A DNA stretch of 64,000 bases from Lacinutrix sp. MedPE-SW (GTDB lineage Bacteria; Bacteroidota; Bacteroidia; Flavobacteriales; Flavobacteriaceae). The first letter of the stretch is position 1, and each line of letters starts with the position of its first letter. The DNA is taken from assembly GCF_001874145.1 (NCBI RefSeq), contig NZ_MPCX01000001.1, forward strand, positions 421,731 through 485,730, in the 5' to 3' direction. This document shows, piece after piece, positions 50,125 to 61,001 of this stretch. Made by a program: the position numbers and the translations under genes. The notes beneath the pieces are model-generated. The model ran no database searches. It worked only from the letters and a program-made list of their open reading frames with translations, and was not told the origin of the DNA.

Positions 50125-52427
50125 TTTACAATTTCAAATTTTGATTCTAGAACTGTGTTAGAACTGCCTCCTGCAAATACTTTAAAATCTCCAGGTTCTA
50201 CAATATATATTCCTTGATTATTATAAAAACCTAACTCTTTATCTGTTAATGTGAATGTTATATTTTTAGATTCTCCTGGTTCTAACTCAACTAATTGAAA
50301 GCCTTTTAATTCTTTCACTGGCCTTGTAACACTTGCATAAGTATCTTGAATATATAACTGTACAACTTCCTTTCCTTTTAAAGTTCCTGTATTGGTTAAC
50401 TTTATTAAAACTTCAACATTTCCCGAAGTTGAATAGCTGTTTTGTACAGATATAGTTTCGTATTTAAAATTTGTATAGCTTAAACCATGTCCAAAAGGAT
50501 ATAACGGTGTATTTGCTTCGTCTTGATAATGTGACCAAAAAACTACATCTGGTGCTGGTAATGTGGGTCTGCCTGTGTTTTTATAATTATAATAAATTGG
50601 AACTTGCCCAACACTTCTAGGAAAAGACATTGGTAATTTTGCACTAGGATTATAGTCACCATACAAAATTTTTGCTATTGCGTTTCCACTTTGAGATCCT
50701 AATTGCCAAGCTTCTATTATTGATGGAATATGTTTATCTGCCCAATTAATAGCTAGTGGTCTTCCGTTATTTAGTACTAAAATAATATTTTTATTAACTT
50801 TATATACAGCCTCTAATAATTCTTGCTGCACTCCAGGCAACCCTAACTGAGTTCTACTTCTTCCTTCTCCACTTTGGTAACCATGTTCTCCTAAAACCAT
50901 AATTACGGCGTCTTTATTTTTTGCTACATTAATTGCCTCTTCAAACCCAGATTTATCATTGTTATTAACTTCTATTTCTGTTGCAAATTCTTGCTTACCT
51001 ATTGATACATCTGCTCCTTTTGCATAATAAATAGTGTTACCTTGATAGTTTTTCAAGCCTTCTAATACAGAAACAGCTGTACTATCTTTTGCTGCTATTC
51101 TCCAACTGCCTAAAGGACTAGTTTTATCGTTAGCAAGAGCACCTATAACTGCGATATTTTGGCCTTCTTTTTTTAGTGGCAATAAATTATTTTCATTTTT
51201 AAGTAATACAATAGATTTTGTAGCTATATCTAATGAGGCTTCGTGAAATTTTTGATGCCCAATTATTTCTTTTTCTCTTTGCTCATTAAGATATTTATAA
51301 GGATCATCAAACAAACCAAGTTCAAATTTTACTCTTAAAATTCGTCTAGCGGCATCTGTTATTAAAGCTTCTTCAACTTTACCTTCTTTAACTAACTTTG
51401 CTAATTCTTCTACATAGAGATAAGATTCCATATCCATATCTGAACCAGCTTTTACAGCAAGTTCTGCTGCATGCTTTCCATCTTTTGCATGTCCATGAGC
51501 AATCATCTCGGTTATTGATCCCCAATCTGATACAATAAAACCATTAAAATTCCATTGTCCTTTTAATACATCTCGTTGTAAGTATTTATCTCCAGTTGCA
51601 GGAATTCCATTTAATTCATTAAAGGAATTCATAAATGTTCTCACTCCTGCTTCTTTTGCGGCTTTAAATGGAGGTAAAATAACATTGTTTAATGTTGAGG
51701 TACCTACATCTGCAGTATTATAATCTCGTCCAGATTCTGCAAATCCATAAGCTGCAAAATGTTTTGCACATGCAGCTAAAGATTTATAGCTAGATAAATC
51801 TTCTCCTTGAAAACCTTGAACTCTTGCTACTGCTATTTTACTTCCTAAATAAGTATCTTCACCTGCTCCTTCCATAACTCTTCCCCATCTAGCATCACGA
51901 GAAACATCTACCATTGGAGCAAATGTCCAGTTTATACCTGCGGCTGCAGCTTCTTCTGCTGCCATTGCTGCAGATTTTTTTATAGCTTCTAAATCCCAAC
52001 TTGCAGATTCTGCTAGAGGAATTGGACTTAAAGTTTCGTATCCATGAATAACATCAAAACCAATAATTAATGGAATACCTAAACGGGTTTCTTCGACTGC
52101 TATTTTTTGCACAGACATTACTTCTTTTACACCACGAACATTAAGCATAGAGCCAACATAACCTTTTCTTAAATGTTCGTACTTTTTAGCAGCAGCTCCT
52201 TCTTTGGGTTTTGGTCCTGTTAAATCCCAAAACCCGTTGTATTGATTCATTTGACCTATCTTTTCTTCTAAGGTCATTTTGTTTAATAGGTTGTTTACTT
52301 TATTTTCAATGTCATTAGACAGCCTGTTTTTATCTTCATTTACCGCTAATACATTATTGTTGTTTTCTTTACAAGTAAACAAACAAATAATAAAAGTATA
52401 GACTAATATTTTTATAATATATCTCAT
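50121..52427 (-). CDS. bglX: GH3 beta-glucosidase, BglX-like lipoprotein
   Basis: The 768-residue protein has an N-terminal lipoprotein signal (YTFIICLFTCKE), the GH3 N-domain with the catalytic nucleophile in FIVSDWGSITEM, the acid/base domain (VLGEHGYQSGEGRSRTQL), and a C-terminal fibronectin-III-like domain (VEVLIKLTNTGTLKGKEVV). It should trim glucose from the short beta-glucans released by the GH16 enzymes, in the periplasm or at the outer membrane. One-base overlap with the GH16 gene upstream. Confidence 0.95.
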   Translation of the reverse strand: MRYIIKILVYTFIICLFTCKENNNNVLAVNEDKNRLSNDIENKVNNLLNKMTLEEKIGQMNQYNGFWDLTGPKPKEGAAAKKYEHLRKGYVGSMLNVRGVKEVMSVQKIAVEETRLGIPLIIGFDVIHGYETLSPIPLAESASWDLEAIKKSAAMAAEEAAAAGINWTFAPMVDVSRDARWGRVMEGAGEDTYLGSKIAVARVQGFQGEDLSSYKSLAACAKHFAAYGFAESGRDYNTADVGTSTLNNVILPPFKAAKEAGVRTFMNSFNELNGIPATGDKYLQRDVLKGQWNFNGFIVSDWGSITEMIAHGHAKDGKHAAELAVKAGSDMDMESYLYVEELAKLVKEGKVEEALITDAARRILRVKFELGLFDDPYKYLNEQREKEIIGHQKFHEASLDIATKSIVLLKNENNLLPLKKEGQNIAVIGALANDKTSPLGSWRIAAKDSTAVSVLEGLKNYQGNTIYYAKGADVSIGKQEFATEIEVNNNDKSGFEEAINVAKNKDAVIMVLGEHGYQSGEGRSRTQLGLPGVQQELLEAVYKVNKNIILVLNNGRPLAINWADKHIPSIIEAWQLGSQSGNAIAKILYGDYNPSAKLPMSFPRSVGQVPIYYNYKNTGRPTLPAPDVVFWSHYQDEANTPLYPFGHGLSYTNFKYETISVQNSYSTSGNVEVLIKLTNTGTLKGKEVVQLYIQDTYASVTRPVKELKGFQLVELEPGESKNITFTLTDKELGFYNNQGIYIVEPGDFKVFAGGSSNTVLESKFEIVK

Positions 52428-54124
52428 TATTGGTATACTCTTATATAATCAATTTCCATTGTAGATTCTGTAAAATCTGGATCTATTGGTCCGCCAAAAT
52501 TACCACCCATTGCAACATTAAGTATTAGGAAAAACTCATGATTAAAAGGTACAGCACTACTGTTATTGAACGTATGAAATTGTGTGCCATCAACAAAAAA
52601 GTTAATAGTATTTGCATCCCATTCTACCGAGTAAACATGAAACTCTGATGATGCTGTTGGTACGGTAGTACTACCTGTGTTTGCATTACCACCAAAATTA
52701 CCTGGATAATGTAATGAACTAAATATAGTATTTTGATTATTTCCAACATGTTCCATTATATCTATTTCACCAATATCTGGCCATTGGTCTGCTTCGCTCA
52801 TATCACCAAGCATCCATATAGCAGGCCAGGTACCAGCACCTTCTGGTAGTTTGGCTCTAACTTCTACTTTACCATATTGAAATTCAAAACGTCCTTGCGA
52901 AATCATTCTTGCAGAAGTATAATCACTTCCCATAAATGATTCTGCTCTTGCTGTTATTTTTAATATTCCGTTTTCTACAACAACATTTTCTGGACGGTTA
53001 GTATAATATTGCGATTCGTTATTTCCCCAACCATTATCTCCTGTTCCTTCTTCTAATTGCCAATTATAATTACATGGTGCACCATCTACATTAAATTCTT
53101 CTTCCCAAACCAAAACATTATTATTTGCTGGTATATCATCACCCGTGTCACCATAGCAACCACTCGATACAAATTTGTGATACCAGGCTAAAACAGGGTT
53201 TAAACCATCTATTGTTCTTACATATAAGTAATCGTCTGTTATTTCTAAAATTTCGTAAGAAGATGAACTTACATAATATCCCATAAATGCATCATCTGAA
53301 AAATTTAAAACTGTTCCTCTTGGCATAAATGCTGGATCTGCAACTGTAGAATAATCTGTAGTTGATGGTGCTAAAGACACATTACTAATTCCTGATGTAT
53401 CAAACTCAAAGCAAGCATCTTGACCTTCTTCCATACCTACAGCACTAAGTTGATGCGCTGCATTAATAAAAGTTCTACCTTTATTATTTAACTTGTATGT
53501 TAATTGGTTATTTGAATCTTGCGAAAAAATTAACTCGTCGTTACATAAACAATCGCTAATTCCATCACTACATTTCTCAAACGGTGTTGCAGCATAAAAT
53601 CCTGGGAAATAAAAAGCATCTGGAGCAATATCTATAGTACCGCCAACTCCTAAATGTCCTGGCTGTGATCCTGCCAAATACCATACCTTAGATGATGATT
53701 CTCCGCCAGATAATAAGTCTTTTGCTTCTTGATCATTAAAATCACTTTTTACATCTAAGTTTAAAGCTGTACTTGTTTTTAATCCACCTAATCCAGATGC
53801 CGACACTGTTACATTATAGGTGTTAATTCCTGTTTGAGTGAATTGATGAGTTATTTCTCCAGAAGTTGTAGCTTCAACACTAGTACCGTCTCCAAAATTA
53901 AATTGATAGGTGATTGCATTATCTGCATTAGCAATAAAACTTACAATACCTGTTCCATCTCCATTTGGATTAGCAGCATCAACTCCCTGAATTTCAAAAT
54001 CTAAGATTAGGTTTGTTGGTGCTACTACATTTCCAAATTTTTGATCTTCATCTTGGCAGTTAAAAAAGGTTACTACTGCCACAAGTAACAGACTAATTTT
54101 ATATATATTTTTCATTTTAATCAT
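52427..54124 (-). CDS. Multidomain GH16 beta-glucanase lipoprotein with PKD domain
   Basis: The 565-residue protein begins with a lipoprotein signal (LVAVVTFFNCQDED), then a PKD-type Ig-like domain (~36-128: YQFNFGDGTSVEATTSGEITH). A central domain of ~180 residues of unknown role is followed by a C-terminal GH16 module (~320-565) with WPAIWMLGDMSE and the active site GEIDIMEHVG. The GH16 part parallels the shorter enzyme downstream (EYVG in place of EHVG), so the two may be an old duplication. Surface anchoring is suggested by the lipoprotein and extra domains. Confidence 0.92.
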   Translation of the reverse strand: MIKMKNIYKISLLLVAVVTFFNCQDEDQKFGNVVAPTNLILDFEIQGVDAANPNGDGTGIVSFIANADNAITYQFNFGDGTSVEATTSGEITHQFTQTGINTYNVTVSASGLGGLKTSTALNLDVKSDFNDQEAKDLLSGGESSSKVWYLAGSQPGHLGVGGTIDIAPDAFYFPGFYAATPFEKCSDGISDCLCNDELIFSQDSNNQLTYKLNNKGRTFINAAHQLSAVGMEEGQDACFEFDTSGISNVSLAPSTTDYSTVADPAFMPRGTVLNFSDDAFMGYYVSSSSYEILEITDDYLYVRTIDGLNPVLAWYHKFVSSGCYGDTGDDIPANNNVLVWEEEFNVDGAPCNYNWQLEEGTGDNGWGNNESQYYTNRPENVVVENGILKITARAESFMGSDYTSARMISQGRFEFQYGKVEVRAKLPEGAGTWPAIWMLGDMSEADQWPDIGEIDIMEHVGNNQNTIFSSLHYPGNFGGNANTGSTTVPTASSEFHVYSVEWDANTINFFVDGTQFHTFNNSSAVPFNHEFFLILNVAMGGNFGGPIDPDFTESTMEIDYIRVYQ

Positions 54125-54135
54125 AGCATTTATTA

Positions 54136-56202
54136 TTAATTAGTCAATGTATATTCATCAAAATAGTATACAGAGTCATCTCCTGCTTCACCAAAATCGA
54201 AGAATATTACAACACGATCATAATTAAAATCTTGAGCTGCACTCATATCGAAAACCAATTCTTCCCATTGATTAACTACTGTAGTATTCATATCTGTTTC
54301 GAAAAATTCGCCACTATTAGCGCTATTTTCTAGCTTTAATCTTATTACTGCACCTAACTTTGGTGACCATGATTTTAAACTAATTTTAGTGTAAGTATTT
54401 AAATCTAAAGGTGATGCGGTATCAAAAAAAGTACCTGCCCAAACTTCTGAGCCTCCTGTTTTTGTTAGTTGAGCAACATTAGCTGTGGTATTTACACCAG
54501 ACATATCTGGATTTGTAATTACCTGTGTATCTGCTATATTACCAAATACAGTAAATGCTGGTGCTGAACCTTCAAAATCTTGAAATACTAATGGTGTTGA
54601 ACCAGAACTAGATTGAGATACTAAATTAATTTCATCGAAATAATAAACACTATCATCCCCGCTTACTCCAAAGTCGAAGAATAGAACAATTCTATCATAA
54701 TTAAATGCTGGTGCACTACTTAAATCGTAAACTAATTCTTCCCAAGAGTTTGTTACAGTTGTATTCATGTCTACTTCAAAAAACTGAGAATTATCTGCAC
54801 TATTTTCTAGTTTTAATCTTACTACTGCTGCAAGCTTTGGTGACCAAGTTTTAATACTTAATTGTGTACAAGAAGATAAATTTAATGGAGCTGCTAAATC
54901 GAAAAATGAACCAGCCCAAACTTCTGATCCTCCAGTTTTTGTAAACTGCGCTGCATTAGTTGTAGTATTCTCTCCAGACATATCTGGATTCATTACGACT
55001 TGAGTATCTGCAATATTTCCAAATGATGTAAATACTGGTGCCACGCCTTCAAAATCTTCTATAGATGCACATGTATTTCCTCCTGCAGAAGGTAATTTAT
55101 AAAAGTAAACGTTATCTATAAAAAAGTCGAAAGTCCCTGTTGGTAGACCTGAAAAAATTAATTGTTGTATTGAATTTGTAGCATTCATACCTCCTGCAAT
55201 AAAATCTGCCATAGGAATATCTAAAGAAACCCATTCACCTTGAGTTATCCCATCGAAGCTAATTTCGGCTTCTGTAGCGGTACCTCCTAAGTCTACTAAT
55301 TTTACTCTAAAAGTTTCTGCATTATTAGTCCAAACATCTAAATGGAAAAATTCCATATTAGTAGCATCTACTGCATCTGCTCCATAAAATTCTACTCCAA
55401 CAAAATCTGCATCAACATAAGATTTTACATCGTCACCATCAATTTGTATATCTGTTAATGTACTTGTACTCCAATCTGATTGCCATGAACTTACATTAAC
55501 ATCTGTTGTATAGGCGTTACTAAACATAGAAATTTTATCTGCATCTTCTCGACTTGGTGGAGTTGGTGCTGCAGTTAATGGTTGTGAAATTTCTGTAACA
55601 ACGAACTCTTCAGTATATACTGCTGTTTCTGTAGCTGCACTAAATGCTGTTACTGTTATAGTATAAGTTCCTATTTCTTGATAAAGAAATGATACGGTTT
55701 CATCTATATTAGCCATTACTGGAGAAGCATCCATTTCTCCAAAATCTACTTCAAAAGACATTGCAAAATCTGCACTAGCAGTTACATTAACTTGTTTAGA
55801 TATAGAAGCATCATTTTCTATGGTTACCATTAAGTTTTCTGGCGCTTGAAACGAGACTATTATTTCTTGAGATACCGTTGTAGTTTTTCCATTTATTCCA
55901 CTAGCCGATATAGCTATGGTATAAGTCCCTTCGCTATATATATGTTGCGTGCTTTCTCCTGGTTGTAGTTCTCCTGAGTTTTCTCCAGAATTATCTCCAT
56001 ATGCTACCCTAAAACTAGCAACACTTTCTCCTAAAGGTGTAATAGTAACTAATCCTGAATTGTCTTGTGCTACAGTTACTAAAGCCGAAACATTTGTTGG
56101 TGCAGGTAATGCATTTACATCTGGTAAATCATCGTCTTGTACACAACTAATTACAAATGTGACTAGTAATATTAAACTGAATATGTTTTTAATTGTTTTC
56201 AT
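54136..56202 (-). CDS. Surface glycan-binding protein of the laminarin locus
   Basis: The 688-residue lipoprotein (VTFVISCVQDD) lacks a catalytic motif. Its N-terminal part (~25-200) has two PKD-like Ig modules. A central carbohydrate-binding-like domain (~205-375) contains DKISMFSNAYTTDVNV and FFIDNVYFYK. Two near-identical ~147-residue modules follow (382-528 and 541-688), each starting DFEG.AP.F and ending SVYYFDE. Position immediately after susD fits the SGBP role: binding beta-1,3-glucan at the surface and passing it to SusCD. A 27-bp gap separates it from susD. Confidence 0.82.
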   Translation of the reverse strand: MKTIKNIFSLILLVTFVISCVQDDDLPDVNALPAPTNVSALVTVAQDNSGLVTITPLGESVASFRVAYGDNSGENSGELQPGESTQHIYSEGTYTIAISASGINGKTTTVSQEIIVSFQAPENLMVTIENDASISKQVNVTASADFAMSFEVDFGEMDASPVMANIDETVSFLYQEIGTYTITVTAFSAATETAVYTEEFVVTEISQPLTAAPTPPSREDADKISMFSNAYTTDVNVSSWQSDWSTSTLTDIQIDGDDVKSYVDADFVGVEFYGADAVDATNMEFFHLDVWTNNAETFRVKLVDLGGTATEAEISFDGITQGEWVSLDIPMADFIAGGMNATNSIQQLIFSGLPTGTFDFFIDNVYFYKLPSAGGNTCASIEDFEGVAPVFTSFGNIADTQVVMNPDMSGENTTTNAAQFTKTGGSEVWAGSFFDLAAPLNLSSCTQLSIKTWSPKLAAVVRLKLENSADNSQFFEVDMNTTVTNSWEELVYDLSSAPAFNYDRIVLFFDFGVSGDDSVYYFDEINLVSQSSSGSTPLVFQDFEGSAPAFTVFGNIADTQVITNPDMSGVNTTANVAQLTKTGGSEVWAGTFFDTASPLDLNTYTKISLKSWSPKLGAVIRLKLENSANSGEFFETDMNTTVVNQWEELVFDMSAAQDFNYDRVVIFFDFGEAGDDSVYYFDEYTLTN
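54139..55059 (-). repeat. Tandem ~440-bp in-gene duplication of a binding module
   Basis: The last 147 codons of the gene (54139-54582) repeat the preceding module (54619-55059). The two copies share long identical strings such as TKTGGSEVWAG and DDSVYYFDE, separated by a 12-residue linker. Confidence 0.85.
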
Positions 56203-56229
56203 AGTTTCAATTTTTATAATTTCTATTTT

Positions 56230-57696
56230 TTAATACCCTGGATTTTGAGACCAACGGTTTCCTGTTAATTCTATTTCGATTGATGGTATTGGAAACACTT
56301 CATTTTTACCTGAAATAAAACCATCTATTTGTGATGATGCACGACCTGTTCTAACTAAATCGAAAAAATGATGACCTTCGCCAACTAATTCTACTCTACG
56401 TTCGTGATAAATTGCTGTAGTAAGTGCTGCACCTGTTGCAGAAATATTATTATCTGTATTACCAAAAGCTCTTTCTCTTACTCTATTTAAATAAATTAGA
56501 GCTTGAGAATCGCTTATATTACCTCTGTTATTTGCTTCGGCTGCCATTAGTAAAACGTCTGCAAAACGAATAGATCTATAATTATTAGGATTTGTTAGGT
56601 TTGCATCTCCAATATTTGAATCTCCTTGACGAGCAATGTATTTTCTATTAAAATATCCTGTATGTTCGTTTCCTGTTCCAAATGTTGCTCCAGTTGTTGT
56701 TGCCCAGGCATCTATATCTAATATTGCTACATCACGTCTTAAGTCACCTGTTTCAAATGCATTAAAAGCTTCTTGAGTTGGTACATTAAAACTAAATCCA
56801 GAATCGAATAATGGTCCAGAATAGTTTCTTATACCATTAAAACCAACAGCTACATTACCTTCACTACATTGTAAACATCCAAATCCTGCACCTTCTAAAT
56901 CTGAGTATTGTACTTCGAATACAGACTCAATATTGTTTTCGTTATCGTTTTCAAAAAGTGTATTATAATCTGTCACTAAATCGTATGGTCCTGTTTCTAT
57001 TAAAGTGCCTAAAACATTAGCAGCTTCTGTAAATTTATCTTGATATAAGTATATTTTACCTAAAAGTGCTTGAGCTGCACCTTTTGTTACTCTACCAACT
57101 TCATCTTGAACAACTGGTAAATTATCTATTGCAGATAACAAATCAATTTCTAATTGTGCATAAATTTGATTTTTAGGTGTTCTATCTACATTAAATTGAG
57201 TGCCAAATAAAATTCTTTCATCAATTACTAAAGGTACATCACCAAACCATTTTACTAATTCGAAATAATAATAAGCTCTTAAGAACTTGGCTTGAGCTAA
57301 GACATTTTCTTTTCCATTAAAATCTATTTTATCTTTAAATTCTAATATATAATTAGCTCTATTTACACCAGAAAACATCCAGCCCCAAATGTCACGAAGT
57401 TGTGCATTATTTGGTGTGTGAATCATATCATCTACTTGTTGTATTCCTGGAACATCATTTGCATTTTCTCCACCTGCTAATGTGTTGTTTGATGCTATTT
57501 CACCTAACAAAACATTCATGTATGTAGATTGCAACATATCGTATGCTCCAATTAATGCGTTTTGATAATCTTCTTCAGAGTTGAAATAATCTTCTGAATT
57601 TTGATTTTGAGAATTTACATCTACAAAATCGTCGCTACAAGAAATAGCAAATAAAGCAGCTAAAATTAATAGACTTGTATATTTTAAATTTTTCAT
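56230..57696 (-). CDS. susD: SusD/RagB-family outer-membrane glycan-binding lipoprotein
   Basis: The 488-residue protein has a lipoprotein signal (LAALFAISCSDD). The SusD/RagB fold includes ANYILEFKDKIDFNGKENVL, AQAKFLRAYYYFELVKWFG and, near the C-terminus, LLMAAEANNRG and YHERRVELVGEGHHFFDLVR. It forms the lid of the SusC importer and binds glycans. It is 12 bp after susC. Confidence 0.95.
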   Translation of the reverse strand: MKNLKYTSLLILAALFAISCSDDFVDVNSQNQNSEDYFNSEEDYQNALIGAYDMLQSTYMNVLLGEIASNNTLAGGENANDVPGIQQVDDMIHTPNNAQLRDIWGWMFSGVNRANYILEFKDKIDFNGKENVLAQAKFLRAYYYFELVKWFGDVPLVIDERILFGTQFNVDRTPKNQIYAQLEIDLLSAIDNLPVVQDEVGRVTKGAAQALLGKIYLYQDKFTEAANVLGTLIETGPYDLVTDYNTLFENDNENNIESVFEVQYSDLEGAGFGCLQCSEGNVAVGFNGIRNYSGPLFDSGFSFNVPTQEAFNAFETGDLRRDVAILDIDAWATTTGATFGTGNEHTGYFNRKYIARQGDSNIGDANLTNPNNYRSIRFADVLLMAAEANNRGNISDSQALIYLNRVRERAFGNTDNNISATGAALTTAIYHERRVELVGEGHHFFDLVRTGRASSQIDGFISGKNEVFPIPSIEIELTGNRWSQNPGY

Positions 57697-57708
57697 TTTA
57701 TTCTTAGC

Positions 57709-60700
57709 TTAAAATTTTACGTTTGTTCCTAATAAAAATGTTCTTGGGTTTGGATAGAAACCTGGATCTATACCACCACCAATTGGCGCACCATTAGATG
57801 CTGTTGGATCAAAACCTCTATACTCTGTAAGTGTAAAAACGTTACTTGCAGAAACATAAACTCTAATATTTTTTAATCCTATATTTTCTAATTTTTCTTT
57901 ATTAAATGTATAACCCAATTGCATATTTTGAGCTCTAACAAAAGAGCCATCTTCTACAAAATAATCTGAAAACACACCATTTGCAGTAGCGCCGGTTGTT
58001 ACTCTAGGATCTGAATTTGTTGTTCCTGGACCTGTCCATCTATTTAAAGCATAGGTGGTTTTATTAGTAACCGGATCGTTTCTATCATAATTTCTAACAA
58101 TATCGTTACCAATAGAAGCAAATAAATACGTTTGAAAATCGAAATTTTTATAATCTAATTGAAGATTTAAGCCCATAGTCACATCTGGAATTGGACTACC
58201 TATATAAGTGCGATCATCCTCATTTAAAACTCCATCGCCATTAGCATCAACAAATCTAATATCTCCTGGTTGGGCATTTGCTCCTAATGCTAATTGTGAA
58301 GGATGTGCATCAACTTCGGCTTGATTTTGAAAAATACCATTTGTTTGAAGTCCATAAAATACACCTATTGGTTGTCCTACTTCCATTCTTGATGGTGGAT
58401 TTGCTTGACCAATACCAAAAGAGCCACCAACTTCATAACCAACACCGTTATTAACTTCTAATACTTCATTTTTTAGAGTTGTAAAATTATAACTTACATT
58501 AAATTTTAAATCTTTGGTAATATTATCATTATATCCAATTTGGAATTCAAAACCACTATTTTGAACAGTTCCTGCATTTGCTACAGGATTTGCTGCTCCT
58601 GGTGCACTATTACCTAAAATTCTTGAAGATTCTACTACTAGTAATAAGTTTTCGGTTTTTCTATTAAAAATATCTGCAGTAATATTTATTTTATTATTAA
58701 ATAATCGTGTTTCAATACCAAAATCGAATGTTTTTTGTTCTTCCCATTGTATTTCTGGGTTTGAAATTCGTCCTATAGCTGTACCGTATTGTAATTCGTC
58801 ATCAAATACATAAACACCTTCGCCATCTAAAAGCGACTCAAAAGCAAATGCTGGAATTCTATCGTTTCCTAATATACCGTATGATCCTCTAAATTTTAAA
58901 AAGTCTATAGTATTACTGTCTTGAAGAAATGTTTCATCTGATGCTACCCAACCTATTGATGTAGATGGAAACCAGCCAAATTTATTTTTTGGTCCGAAAG
59001 CAGTTGACCCATCACGTCTTAAAACTGCTGAGAGTAAGTATTTACCTTTAAAATTATATTGTAATCTTCCAAAATAAGATAGTAATCTAGAATCGAAAAT
59101 TCTATTACTTACATTAATAAAATTATTAGTAATTATCTCGGCATCATCTACACTAGCATTAGATATGTTTGTGGCCATTACATTAACTCCAGTTCTACCA
59201 TAAGCATCTCCTGTTGTTTTAAATACAGATGTACCAATAGTTGCTTTAACATTATGTATGTCTTTAAAGCTTTTATCGAAATTTACAAAAGCATCAAATG
59301 TGTAGTCTCTAAAATAATTTTCACTATCTGTTACTACGCTTACGTCGCGGTCGAATACTGTACTAGGTCCTACATTTCCAAAGTCTGCTATTGGAAAAAA
59401 GCCTTTACTTCTTACTTCAGAATAGTTCCATTGATAATTTACTTCTGCTGAGAAGTGATTTAAAAACTTATAATTTAAACCCAAAACGCCACTAAGTTTA
59501 TCGACCTTTGTTCTATTGTTTATAGATTCGATTTGAGCTAAAGGGTTTATTACCTCTATTGGGTAATTTTCTGCTCGTGTAAAGCTACCATTACTCTGCC
59601 TAACTGTTAAAGTTGGGTCTATATTTACGGCGTTAAATAATACTGAACCTAATCCATTTTCTGGTAGAGATTTTCTAACAGTTCCTGTATAGATTAAACT
59701 ACTTTTTAATTTTAAATTTTTTAATATATCTGTACCAAAATTTAATCTTGAAGTATAACGTGTAAAGTTTGCTTTACTACCTCCAACTATACCATCTTGT
59801 GTTAATAAAGACGCTCCAAAAGAATAGGTAGATTTTTCTGTACCACCACTAATATTAATGTTATTATTAAATATTGGTGCAGTTTCAAACACTTCATCTT
59901 GCCAATCTGTACCACGACCTAAACCACCTGCATTTGGAAATGGTAATGGATCTGCATTTGCTGAAGCTGCTTCATTTCTAAGTAACGCATATTGTGTTGC
60001 ATTTAATAATGGTAATTGTCTTGTTGTTTGTTGAAAACCAGCATATGCATCGTATACAAATTGTAAAGGTGTTGCTTTTTTTCCTGTTTTAGTTGTTATT
60101 AATATAACACCGTTTGCAGCTCTAACACCGTATATTCCTGCTGTTGCATCTTTTAAAACTGTTATATTTTCTATATCTCCAGGATTTACTACACTTAAAT
60201 CTTCTATTACATTACCATCTACTAAAATTAAAGGTCTATTATCTCCATTTGTTGATATACCACGAATTCTAATATCTGACGCGCTACCTGGAGCACCAGA
60301 TTGAGATGTTATATTTACACCGGCAACTTGACCTTGTAAAGCTTGCTCTATTCTTGTTGGCTTTAAATTTTCTATAGTTTCAGAATTTACTAAAGAAACA
60401 GCACCTGTTATCTCTTTTTTCTTTTGTGTACCATAACCTACTAAAACAACTTCATCTAATTTAGCTGCATCTTCACTTAATAAAATATTAAGTTTATTAG
60501 CATTTAATACTTTAACTTCTTTAGTTGAATACCCAACATAACTTACGACAAGTGTAGAACCTGTTTGAACATTATTTATTGAAAAGTTACCATCAAAATC
60601 TGATACTACACCTTTATTAGTATTTTTTACTAAAATGTTTACGCCTACTAGAGCCATATTATCTGATTGATCTAATATAGTACCAGAGATATCTATATTT

Positions 60701-60759
60701 TGTGCATTTAAAAAACAGCAAAATATTATGCTAAATAATGTAGTTAATTTTAACTTCAT
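57709..60759 (-). CDS. susC: SusC/RagA-family TonB-linked outer-membrane importer
   Basis: The 1016-residue protein has a signal peptide, a CarboxypepD_reg-like domain (~21-100, VGVNILVKNTNKGVVSDFDG), the TonB box region (LDEVVLVGYGTQKKKEITGAV) and the plug (RIEQALQGQVAGVNITSQSG). A beta-barrel extends to the C-terminus, with the final strand NPRTFLLGTNVKF. It imports oligosaccharides with SusD. It heads the seven-gene glucan operon and has a well-placed promoter upstream. Confidence 0.95.
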   Translation of the reverse strand: MKLKLTTLFSIIFCCFLNAQNIDISGTILDQSDNMALVGVNILVKNTNKGVVSDFDGNFSINNVQTGSTLVVSYVGYSTKEVKVLNANKLNILLSEDAAKLDEVVLVGYGTQKKKEITGAVSLVNSETIENLKPTRIEQALQGQVAGVNITSQSGAPGSASDIRIRGISTNGDNRPLILVDGNVIEDLSVVNPGDIENITVLKDATAGIYGVRAANGVILITTKTGKKATPLQFVYDAYAGFQQTTRQLPLLNATQYALLRNEAASANADPLPFPNAGGLGRGTDWQDEVFETAPIFNNNINISGGTEKSTYSFGASLLTQDGIVGGSKANFTRYTSRLNFGTDILKNLKLKSSLIYTGTVRKSLPENGLGSVLFNAVNIDPTLTVRQSNGSFTRAENYPIEVINPLAQIESINNRTKVDKLSGVLGLNYKFLNHFSAEVNYQWNYSEVRSKGFFPIADFGNVGPSTVFDRDVSVVTDSENYFRDYTFDAFVNFDKSFKDIHNVKATIGTSVFKTTGDAYGRTGVNVMATNISNASVDDAEIITNNFINVSNRIFDSRLLSYFGRLQYNFKGKYLLSAVLRRDGSTAFGPKNKFGWFPSTSIGWVASDETFLQDSNTIDFLKFRGSYGILGNDRIPAFAFESLLDGEGVYVFDDELQYGTAIGRISNPEIQWEEQKTFDFGIETRLFNNKINITADIFNRKTENLLLVVESSRILGNSAPGAANPVANAGTVQNSGFEFQIGYNDNITKDLKFNVSYNFTTLKNEVLEVNNGVGYEVGGSFGIGQANPPSRMEVGQPIGVFYGLQTNGIFQNQAEVDAHPSQLALGANAQPGDIRFVDANGDGVLNEDDRTYIGSPIPDVTMGLNLQLDYKNFDFQTYLFASIGNDIVRNYDRNDPVTNKTTYALNRWTGPGTTNSDPRVTTGATANGVFSDYFVEDGSFVRAQNMQLGYTFNKEKLENIGLKNIRVYVSASNVFTLTEYRGFDPTASNGAPIGGGIDPGFYPNPRTFLLGTNVKF

Positions 60760-60781
60760 AGGAATTAATTTGTCTTATTCT

Positions 60782-60814
60782 CAAAATTAAGACACATAAT
60801 TGATTATTTAACAA
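60782..60814 (-). promoter_or_regulatory. Promoter of the susC operon
   Basis: On the minus strand, TTG (60814-60812), a 22-bp spacer and TAATTTTG (60789-60782) fit the Bacteroidota pattern, 22 bp before the susC start. The other ~190 bp between susC and the regulator gene is AT-rich, with no clear palindrome. Confidence 0.6.
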
Positions 60815-61001
60815 AATTTTAAGCTACAAAAAACATACATCATATTTTTTAAGGGCTAAAATTGTCAAATAATCATTGCAGAAGCTAATAATAGTAGGAA
60901 ATACAACTTTATTTTAAAATTTAAAAAACCGTTATAGATTTATTACAAAAATGCTATGTTGTAGTGGTAATGTTTGGTTTTTTTAACAAGTTGTTGCATT
61001 G

